Assembly (NCBI GenBank): GCA_910585645.1
Contig: CAJUFP010000050.1
Location: 7,917-32,340, forward strand
Direction: 5' to 3'
Origin: an uncultured Hungatella sp.
Lineage (GTDB): Bacteria; Bacillota; Clostridia; Lachnospirales; Lachnospiraceae
Length of the DNA: 24,424 nt
The position numbers were made by a program, and so were the translations under genes. Positions 1 through 6,161 of this stretch are shown here, piece by piece. The notes under the pieces were generated by a model. That model was not told where the DNA came from. It worked only from the letters and a program-made list of their open reading frames with translations, and searched no databases. The first letter of the stretch is position 1. The number at the start of each line of letters is the position of its first letter.

Positions 1-227
1 CAGGCGGTTTCAGGCCGGTCGGGGCATTGCGGCGGGATGGCCGGGCGAGAATCGCGGCGGGACCTCCAGGCAGTCTAAAGCGGTTTCATGCCAGACAGCA
101 GGGGGAGAACGGCCCCATGACAGGAGTTTGTGATGCCTGTGATATGTGGTAGAGATACCATTGGGACAGACCAGGCAGAACATAGATGTAAAGACGCAAG
201 ATCAAAAAATCATAAGGAGGATTCAGG
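1..227. other. Window edge and leader upstream of the lipoprotein gene
   Basis: No gene can be assigned here. Three forward frames are open from the window edge to stops near 78, 132 and 150, so one may be the tail of a truncated upstream gene, but none has a recognisable motif. The downstream end carries a strong ribosome binding site (AAGGAGG, about 213-219) for the lipoprotein gene. I see no convincing promoter. Confidence 0.3.
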
Positions 228-1649
228 ATGAAGAAAAGAGTGAGACTGGCAGCGTTGGGTATGGCGGCGGCCATGATACTTGGAGCCTGCTCTTCGGCAG
301 GCGGTTCCGGGGAGACGAAGCAGGAGGCGGGAAACGCCCAGACAGAGGGACAGCCCTCCGGCGGCTCTTCTTCAGGCGGCGGCAGCAGCGCAGGCGGCAC
401 GGAGCTGACCGTGTGGCTGACCCCACAGTGGAAGGGCGTGTTTAGCGGCACGGAGGAGGGCGCGGATTATGACAGCTTCTTCAAGGAAGCGGCCAAGCGC
501 TACACGGAGAGCCACCCGGATGTGACCATCAAGGTGGAGGTCATCGACGGCAGCACCAGAGATGAGAATCTGTCCGTGGCCCAGCAGACCAACACGCTGC
601 CTGACATTATGTTTGAGGGCGCGTTCACCATGTCCAGTTTCTACCACAAGGGCGCCATCGTTCCCATTACGGACCTGATCACGGACGAGGACAAGGCTGA
701 TATCTCCGAGGGAATCTGGAACAACTGCATGATCGAGGATGAGATCTTTATTTACCCCTTCTTCCACATGCCTGGCACGCTGGTGTACAATGCGGATATG
801 TTCCGCGCCGCCGGGCTGGATGACAAGGTAGCGGGACAGTATGAGATCGCCACCTGGACTCCCGACGAGTTTGTGGGGATTCTGGAGGCCTTAAAGGCAG
901 CCAATCCCAATGTATATCCCATGGCGCTGTTTGCCCTGAACAATCAGGCGGACACCTGGAACCTGGCCTATCTGCGGATGTTCGGCAACCAGTTCTACAG
1001 CGATGACAATCACCTGGTTGTAAATGAGGACAGCGGCGTCAAAGCCCTGGAGTACATTCTGAATCTGTACAACAGCGGACTGACCGTTCCCGGAGCGGAG
1101 AGCCTGGATTCCAACACCAACAATGCCATGTTCCAGAATCAGCAGATCGCCGTCAGCTTTACCAACAGCGTGCTTTTAGCCAACTTAGCGGCGGATATGG
1201 AGTCAGGGGCGCTGCCGGCCTTTGATTACCGGCTGGCCAATATCCCCGGCGACCCCCATCCCAACGGATTTACCTATGTGACCGGAGCCATGGTCATGAA
1301 CACCGGCGACGAGGCCAGGATAGCGGCCTCCAAGGAATTTGTGAAATATTTCTGTACCGATGAGGAGCTGGTGACAGCTTCCAAGAACGGAACTCCGGTG
1401 CGGGCATCCGTGGTATCCAAGGTATCCGGCGAGCTGCCCTACCTGGAAGCCTACAATAAAAACGACCAGTATCTGTTTAACTTCTCCAAGAACCTTCCGG
1501 GCTACACGGAGCTTAGGAACGTGCTGTTCCCGGAGCTGCAGGCAGCTCTGACAGGGGAGAAGACCGCGCAGCAGGCATTGGATGACTATGTAAAGAACGG
1601 AAATGCCATTCTCGATGAGGCGAGGAAGTCTTCCGTTGTGTACAATTAG
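228..1649 (+). CDS. ABC transporter solute-binding lipoprotein (carbohydrate type, family 1)
   Basis: This is probably the extracellular substrate-binding lipoprotein of an ABC importer, most likely for a sugar or oligosaccharide. The 473-residue product begins with a lipoprotein signal peptide: basic MKKRVR, a hydrophobic stretch, then lipobox LGAC with Cys21 as the lipidated residue. A Gly/Ser/Glu-rich linker (about 22-58) tethers the mature domain to the membrane. The body has the family-1 binding-protein layout, including an ESHPDVTIKVEV strand-helix start and the NADMFRAAGLDD segment typical of sugar-binding members. The start is fixed by AAGGAGG about 8 bases upstream. Permease genes are not in view and may lie outside the window. 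The amidohydrolase gene follows after 6 bases, which suggests co-transcription. Family assignment is secure; the ligand is unknown. Confidence 0.88.
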   Translation: MKKRVRLAALGMAAAMILGACSSAGGSGETKQEAGNAQTEGQPSGGSSSGGGSSAGGTELTVWLTPQWKGVFSGTEEGADYDSFFKEAAKRYTESHPDVTIKVEVIDGSTRDENLSVAQQTNTLPDIMFEGAFTMSSFYHKGAIVPITDLITDEDKADISEGIWNNCMIEDEIFIYPFFHMPGTLVYNADMFRAAGLDDKVAGQYEIATWTPDEFVGILEALKAANPNVYPMALFALNNQADTWNLAYLRMFGNQFYSDDNHLVVNEDSGVKALEYILNLYNSGLTVPGAESLDSNTNNAMFQNQQIAVSFTNSVLLANLAADMESGALPAFDYRLANIPGDPHPNGFTYVTGAMVMNTGDEARIAASKEFVKYFCTDEELVTASKNGTPVRASVVSKVSGELPYLEAYNKNDQYLFNFSKNLPGYTELRNVLFPELQAALTGEKTAQQALDDYVKNGNAILDEARKSSVVYN

Positions 1650-1655
1650 TATACA

Positions 1656-2471
1656 ATGAGTTTGGAAGATCAGAGAGTATATGATTGGGCCATAGATACC
1701 CACGGTCATTTGGGGCAGCTTGGAGGGCTGCCCCAAAAGGCTTTGGAGCGGCGGCTGTGTACCTTGTCTATGGAGCAGTTGGACAGGGACTACAGGCAGG
1801 CCGGGGTGCGGGCTGCCATGGCCTCTTCCATGGAGAGCCTGTTTTATGTGGACAATATGGGAGTACGGGAAGGCAATCTGCGCCTTGAGCAGCTTGCCTC
1901 CCAGACAGACTGGCTTTATCAGTGGGTGGTGGTAAACCCTCTGGAGCGTGACAGCTTTTATGAGGCGGAGAGGATCCTGAAAAACCCAAAATGCGTGGGG
2001 GTGAAGGTCCACCCGGAAGCCCACCGGTTTTCCGTGAAGGAGTACGGGGATGAGCTGTTTGCCTTCTGCAGCCAGCACAGGGCGATCATGCAGATACACA
2101 GCGGGGAATTCAGAAGCATGCCGGAGGATCTGGTGCCTTTTGCGGACAGATACCCCCAGGTCACGGTGATCGCGGCCCACTTAGGCTGCGGCAGCGACGG
2201 GGACCCGGGCCATCAGGTTCGGGCCATAAAAGCGTGCAAAAACGGCAATATATTCACGGACGTGTCCAGTGTGAAGAGCATCCTGCCCGGCATCCTGGAG
2301 TGGGCGGTGGAGCAGATCGGGTCGGAGCGTATCCTTTTTGGCACGGACACGCCCCTTCACCACATCGGCATGATGAGGGCAAGGGTCACGGATTCCCGGC
2401 TGACAAGTCAGCAGAAGCGGATGATCTTACAGGAAAACGCCATAAGATTATTCGGCCTGAAAATAGTATAA
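1656..2471 (+). CDS. Amidohydrolase-family metal-dependent hydrolase (TIM barrel)
   Basis: This is a 271-residue metal-dependent hydrolase of the amidohydrolase_2 type, expected to be cytosolic and to act on a small amide, ester or carboxylated substrate. The metal-binding signature is visible in order: HxH in IDTHGHLG (His16, His18), GVKVHPEAH near 114-121, QIHSGEF near 148, AAHLGCG near 175 and GTDTPLH with the catalytic Asp near 231. Length is usual for the family. The start at 1656 is the only one that keeps the HxH motif; its ribosome binding site is weak, which suggests translational coupling to the lipoprotein gene 6 bases upstream. The pairing suggests the enzyme processes the imported ligand, but that is inference. 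A hairpin after the stop probably ends the transcript. Confidence 0.82.
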   Translation: MSLEDQRVYDWAIDTHGHLGQLGGLPQKALERRLCTLSMEQLDRDYRQAGVRAAMASSMESLFYVDNMGVREGNLRLEQLASQTDWLYQWVVVNPLERDSFYEAERILKNPKCVGVKVHPEAHRFSVKEYGDELFAFCSQHRAIMQIHSGEFRSMPEDLVPFADRYPQVTVIAAHLGCGSDGDPGHQVRAIKACKNGNIFTDVSSVKSILPGILEWAVEQIGSERILFGTDTPLHHIGMMRARVTDSRLTSQQKRMILQENAIRLFGLKIV

Positions 2472-2500
2472 GCTGCGCAGGAAGGTGTAAAAGCACTTTA

Positions 2501-2552
2501 AAAGCCACCGAAGCATAAACTTTTATTAAGTTCTGCTTTTAGGTGGCTTTCT
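2501..2552 (+). terminator. Terminator-like hairpin that also holds the sigK ribosome binding site
   Basis: AAAGCCACC (2501-2509) pairs perfectly with GGTGGCTTT (2542-2550), and GAAGCA (2510-2515) can pair with TGCTTT (2534-2539), leaving an 18-base loop. A short T-rich stretch follows. It can terminate the amidohydrolase transcript. The right arm contains AGGTGG (2541-2546), the best ribosome binding site for the sigK TTG codon at 2553, so folding would hide it. Confidence 0.6.
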
Positions 2553-3182
2553 TTGAAAACCTTTGCCAAACCATTAAATGCCCGCGAGGAGCGGGAGTGC
2601 CTGGAACGCTTAAAAGAGGGTGACCAGGAAGCGAAAAATATGCTCATAGAACATAATATGCGCCTGGTGGCCCATGTGGTGAAAAAATATCAGTACACGG
2701 ATTATGAGACGGAGGATCTGTTGTCCGTAGGCACCATCGGGCTGATCAAGGCAGTGAACACCTTTAATGTGGACCGGGGGTCGCGCCTGGCCACCTATGC
2801 CGCCAAGTGCGTGGAGAACGAGATCCTGATGCTTCTTAGGGCCCACAAGAAGTATTCCAAAGAGGTTTCTTTGTATGATCCGATCGGGGTGGATAAGGAC
2901 GGGGAGTCGGTGAGTCTGGTGGACGTGATCGAGATGGAGACCAAGGACGCTCTGGAAGATCTGATCTTAAGCCAGGATATCAGGGAGCTTTATGAGGCGT
3001 TTAAAAAGTGTCTGAAGCCTACGGAACAGAAGGTGATCCTGATGCGGTACGGGCTGTTTGGGAGTAAGGAATTTACACAGAGGGAGATCGCGGGGGCGTT
3101 GGGGATTTCGCGGTCTTATGTGAGTAGGATTGAGAAAAAGGCGGTGGAGAAGCTGCGGGTGGGGATGGAGTGTTTGGGATAG
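2553..3182 (+). CDS. sigK: RNA polymerase sporulation sigma factor sigma-K
   Basis: This is the late mother-cell sigma factor of sporulation. The 209-residue protein has sigma-70 region 2 (about residues 30-95, with NMLIEHNMRLVAHVVKKY and DLLSVGTIGLIKA) and region 4 (about 152-203, with the helix-turn-helix FTQREIAGALGISRSYVSRI). The ARNMLIEHN/NMLIEHN, YDPIGVDKDG and VENEIL blocks match sigma-K rather than sigma-E. The protein begins MKTFAKPL and has no room for the ~20-residue pro-sequence of Bacillus sigma-K: the upstream frame has a stop at 2499-2501 and no candidate start. The start is TTG with AGGTGG 6 bases upstream, inside a hairpin. The last 22 codons, including the stop, are the beginning of a ~241-bp repeat also found at 13609. 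The reading frame itself is intact. Confidence 0.88.
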   Translation: MKTFAKPLNAREERECLERLKEGDQEAKNMLIEHNMRLVAHVVKKYQYTDYETEDLLSVGTIGLIKAVNTFNVDRGSRLATYAAKCVENEILMLLRAHKKYSKEVSLYDPIGVDKDGESVSLVDVIEMETKDALEDLILSQDIRELYEAFKKCLKPTEQKVILMRYGLFGSKEFTQREIAGALGISRSYVSRIEKKAVEKLRVGMECLG

Positions 3183-3220
3183 GTAAGCACTTGGTTAAAA
3201 ACCATGGATAGATATGGGTT

Positions 3221-3253
3221 GCAAAAATATGTACTCTGTTCTGATATTTTTGC
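3221..3253 (+). terminator. Hairpin in the sigK 3' untranslated region
   Basis: GCAAAAATAT (3221-3230) pairs perfectly with ATATTTTTGC (3244-3253) around a 13-base loop, 38 bases after the sigK stop. The T-rich arm makes a weak terminator or mRNA-stabilising hairpin plausible. It is duplicated at 13713-13745. Confidence 0.45.
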
Positions 3254-3294
3254 AAAATGCTGCTTGTTAAATATAGAGAAATTGCATATAAAAC

Positions 3295-3330
3295 AGGTGT
3301 AGCTTTCGAGTTACACCTATTTTGGTATTT
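3295..3330 (+). terminator. Probable sigK terminator
   Basis: AGGTGTA (3295-3301) pairs with TACACCT (3312-3318) around a 10-base loop, followed by the T-rich ATTTTGGTATTTT. It separates sigK from vsr. The duplicate at 13787-13822 lies downstream of the methyltransferase gene and may end that transcript. Confidence 0.5.
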
Positions 3331-3377
3331 TGTGAACTTATTTATAGAGCGAAATACATAGAAAAAAGCGCTTTTTA

Positions 3378-3406
3378 TTGAATATACAGAAATTTCGATG
3401 TATAAT
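3378..3406 (+). promoter_or_regulatory. Vegetative promoter of vsr
   Basis: TTGAAT (3378-3383), a 17-base spacer and a perfect TATAAT (3401-3406) form a strong sigma-A type promoter. It starts only 21 bases inside the unique island sequence, so the island brings its own promoter. The predicted transcription start near 3413 rules out translation from the TTG at 3378. Confidence 0.75.
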
Positions 3407-3437
3407 ATCACTAAATCTTTGTAAAATGGTGAATCAG

Positions 3438-3893
3438 ATGGATATATTAAGCAAAGACCAGCGACATCGCAATATGGTAAATATAAAAGGGAAAGACACT
3501 TCTATTGAGGTACGATTACGAAAGGCATTGTGGCATAAGGGCTACAGATATCGAAAAAATTATAGCCAGCTTCCTGGAAAGCCGGACATTGTTCTGACAA
3601 AGCATAAAGTCGTGATTTTTTGTGATAGTGAGTTTTTTCATGGCAAGGACTGGGATGAATTGAGTAAAAAGCTTGAACGGAGTAATAATAGTGAATACTG
3701 GATTAAAAAGATTACTCGAAATAAAGAACGAGATGAAGAAATTGATAAACGATTATTTTATATGGGGTGGATAGTTCTTCGATTTTGGGGAAGAGACATT
3801 TTAAAGAATACAAATGAATGTGTACGTGTAATTGAAGAGACATTATGGCAACAGAAAATATCGGATGCGAGTTGGATGGAGTGGGATGAATAA
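3438..3893 (+). CDS. vsr: Very short patch repair-type (Vsr) endonuclease
   Basis: Vsr endonucleases nick DNA beside T:G mismatches made by deamination of 5-methylcytosine and so accompany cytosine methyltransferases. The 151-residue product has the family layout: MDILSKDQRHRNM followed by KGKDTSIE, then KPDIVL with the catalytic Asp, the metal-site strand VVIFCDSEFFHG, NSEYWIKKITRNKERD and GWIVLRFWGRDI near the end. Length fits (about 130-160 is usual). I chose ATG 3438, with GGTGA 5 bases upstream; ATG 3426 would add MVNQ. An in-frame TTG at 3378 is excluded because it lies in the promoter. Canonical Vsr has GCFWHG where this protein has SEFFHG, so specificity may differ. The cognate methyltransferase is probably the one at 11913, although some Vsr-like nucleases act as restriction enzymes. 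Confidence 0.85.
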   Translation: MDILSKDQRHRNMVNIKGKDTSIEVRLRKALWHKGYRYRKNYSQLPGKPDIVLTKHKVVIFCDSEFFHGKDWDELSKKLERSNNSEYWIKKITRNKERDEEIDKRLFYMGWIVLRFWGRDILKNTNECVRVIEETLWQQKISDASWMEWDE

Positions 3894-3916
3894 AAGTTTT
3901 GAGTGAAGGTTTCGGT

Positions 3917-4401
3917 ATGGCTAATCTCATAGTAAAATCCAGAACAAATGATTTGTTAGACCTATAATTGTTGATCTGTCAAGAATAATTAAAGCGTTGT
4001 GGGAGAATGGATATGATGTGTATGGAGAACATTTAGTAGAAAGATTATATCATGGCAGATATAGTGATGTTCAGGATGGTATCTTTTTGATTTCAGGTGA
4101 TGGATGTATAATGAAATAAGAATGATATTTTAAATAGCTGGATTGTAATAATAACAGGTTATAAAAGAAAATTTGGTAGTGAGTAAGAGCGGGGAAAACA
4201 TTTATAAAAATGGAAAGATTACCATTGTGAGAAAAGAAAAATGGTTGTTTGTCAGTGTTATATCCGGAAAAACACATGCTTATATTTTCTAAAAAGACAG
4301 ACGGTGACATACAGATACTTTTCATAAATTGGAAGCTTCCTGACATTATGGAATGTATTTGGATGAGGTTAAAAATATTTTTGATATCTGATATGAAATG
4401 A
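3917..4401 (+). pseudogene. Decayed gene downstream of vsr, several frameshifts
   Basis: The stretch from vsr to the ATPase operon has no intact gene, but coding-like pieces follow each other in different forward frames. A start with GAAGG 7 bases upstream (ATG 3917) gives MANLIVKSRTNDLLDL and stops. A second frame (about 3952-4119) gives PIIVDLSRIIKALWENGYDV and onward. A third (4155-4292) gives VIKENLVVSKSGENIYKNGK and onward. A last piece (to 4401) gives SKKTDGDIQILFINWKLPD. Joined end to end these would make a protein of roughly 150 residues. I do not recognise the family. It lies 23 bases after vsr and would have been in its transcript. Alternatively these may be chance short frames in AT-rich DNA. 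Confidence 0.4.
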
Positions 4402-4679
4402 GACCAGAAAAATCAATTTGTATTATTGTAACTGTTGGTTTTATTGTACTATAAGGTATTATTTGATGATTAGCCTGTCAAAAGGTATATCTGGCAAATA
4501 TTGTGCGAATTGTATAGGAATTGTATTCGATTTATTATCTCCAGCGACTTGGATTACAGAGTAATTAATGTACAATTCAAAAACAATTAACACACTTTAT
4601 GTTTTGAATACCTTTTGACGCTTGAATCATTTGATACAATATGCTAAAGATAACAAGAAAGTTTACGAGGAGATCTGAT
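4402..4679 (+). promoter_or_regulatory. Regulatory region upstream of the defence operon
   Basis: This AT-rich, apparently non-coding region holds a perfect 12-base inverted repeat: GTCAAAAGGTAT (4477-4488) and ATACCTTTTGAC (4608-4619), 119 bases apart. The right arm covers the TTGAC at 4615-4619 and sits at the position of a promoter. Candidate elements are TACAAT (4635-4640), or TTGAAT (4622-4627) with a 17-base spacer and an extended TGC-TAAAGA (4642-4650). The exact promoter is not certain. A repressor bound to both arms could loop the DNA. Confidence 0.45.
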
Positions 4680-6161
4680 ATGAAAACAAAGTCTCTTCCG
4701 CCATATGCGCCAACACTAATAGAATCTACTCGTGCTATTGGATACACATTGGAAGCAGCGATAGCTGATATTGTTGATAACAGTATATCTGCATTGGCAT
4801 CATGTATCGATATTTTCTTCTTTCCTATTGGGAACTCCTACATAGCCATTTTGGATAATGGGTGTGGAATGGATGCTGATGCGCTTGAAACTGCAATGCG
4901 GTACGGTAGCCAAAACCCAAACGAAAGACGAGAGGAGAATGACTTGGGGCGTTTTGGTTTAGGTTTAAAGACGGCATCGCTTTCTCAATGCCGGACATTG
5001 ACTGTTGTTAGCAAGCAAGGGCACAGTATTGAAGCACGTTGCTGGGATATTGATCATGTAATTGAAGCCAATGATTGGTCTTTGTTGATTCTTGATTCGG
5101 AGGAAGAATTTAATGCGATTCCCGAAATTGAGGAATTACGGAAATTAAAATCTGGTACACTTGTAGTGTGGCAAAATCTTGACAGACTTAAAGTGGGAAC
5201 GCTGGACTTTAACCGTTCAATGGGGAAAAAGATGGATGATGTCCGAAATCACCTTTCTTTGGTTTTTCACCGATATATCTGTGGTGAGCCAGGAATTAAA
5301 AAGATGATGTTACGGATGAACAACGTACCTGTTCCTTATGCGGATCCATTTCTTTCAAAAAGAAATACCCAAGTGATGTCTGATGAAGTTATGAATATCA
5401 ATGGATCTAAGGTTGTGATTCGTCCGTATATTCTCCCCCATATTTCAAACTTAACCAGCGATGAGATTGCAACGCTTGGCGGAAAAGAAGGGTTGAGGAA
5501 GAGTCAGGGATTTTATGTTTACAGAAATAAGCGGTTGCTTGTCTGGGGAACATGGTTTCGAATGATGAGACAAGCAGAACTTTCTAAGTTGGTTCGTGTT
5601 CAAGTTGATATTCCAAATGAGCTGGACAACCTTTGGACATTAGATATAAAGAAATCCCAAGCAATGCCGCCGGAAGAAGTAAGAAATAATTTAGATGTTG
5701 TTATTGAAAGACTGGCTGAGTATAGCAAGAGAACATGGGAATTTCGAGGGAAAAAGGAGACTCACGATTCAGTCATTCATGTTTGGCAACGGTTCAGAGG
5801 AAGACAGGGTGGGGCGTATTACACCATAAATCGAGACCATCCTTTGGTTGAAGTATTTGATAATTCGTCACAGCAAATCAAACAGAATGTGGAGAATCTA
5901 TTAAAAGCAATTGAAAATGGCCTTCCGCTTAATTCGTTGTATTTAGATTTGAATTCTGATAAAACGGTAGAAAACGAAACAGAAACATCAGCAAAAGATG
6001 TTGAAATTTTGTTGCAGAATTTGCTCGCACAACTCCCTGCTGATACAGCAAAAGCAGAATTGCTTGACAGACTTGCTGTTTCAGAGCCATTTGTACACTA
6101 TCCACATATTATTCGAAAATACGAGACAGGAGGAACCATTCATGTCCAGAACAAATATTGA
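4680..6161 (+). CDS. GHKL ATPase of the MutL/MORC-like restriction-associated type
   Basis: This 493-residue protein has a GHKL (Bergerat-fold) ATPase domain at its N-terminus: N-box EAAIADIVDNS (residues 25-35), DNGCGM (59-64) and GRFGLGLKTAS (91-100). The catalytic acid of the N-box is Asp30 rather than the usual Glu. A MutL/MORC-like transducer region follows, with GFYVYRNKRLLVWGTWFRM and RVQVDIPNELD. The C-terminal ~130 residues are unassigned. In this class ATP binding is thought to close a dimer around DNA and drive partner nucleases. Start ATG 4680 is chosen because AGGAG lies 7 bases upstream; ATG 4641 lacks a site and overlaps the promoter zone. Its end overlaps the Z1 gene by 20 bases, so the products are probably made in fixed ratio. 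Confidence 0.85.
   Translation: MKTKSLPPYAPTLIESTRAIGYTLEAAIADIVDNSISALASCIDIFFFPIGNSYIAILDNGCGMDADALETAMRYGSQNPNERREENDLGRFGLGLKTASLSQCRTLTVVSKQGHSIEARCWDIDHVIEANDWSLLILDSEEEFNAIPEIEELRKLKSGTLVVWQNLDRLKVGTLDFNRSMGKKMDDVRNHLSLVFHRYICGEPGIKKMMLRMNNVPVPYADPFLSKRNTQVMSDEVMNINGSKVVIRPYILPHISNLTSDEIATLGGKEGLRKSQGFYVYRNKRLLVWGTWFRMMRQAELSKLVRVQVDIPNELDNLWTLDIKKSQAMPPEEVRNNLDVVIERLAEYSKRTWEFRGKKETHDSVIHVWQRFRGRQGGAYYTINRDHPLVEVFDNSSQQIKQNVENLLKAIENGLPLNSLYLDLNSDKTVENETETSAKDVEILLQNLLAQLPADTAKAELLDRLAVSEPFVHYPHIIRKYETGGTIHVQNKY

Larger units (their letters stand above)
3117..3357 (+). repeat. Left copy of a ~241-bp direct repeat flanking the defence island
   Basis: This matches 13609-13849 at a constant offset of 10,492 bp. 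I count five mismatches and no gaps (3137, 3309, 3335, 3351 and 3356); the match ends abruptly on both sides. It contains the last 22 sigK codons (including the stop) and the 3' untranslated region. The one mismatch in coding sequence (3137) is synonymous, AAA versus AAG. This copy joins the intact sigK on the left and the island's vsr promoter on the right. Confidence 0.95.

Noticed and set aside
1203..2180. Minus-strand open frame opposite the lipoprotein and amidohydrolase genes
   Set aside because: Both forward genes have clear family motifs and the reverse frame has none.
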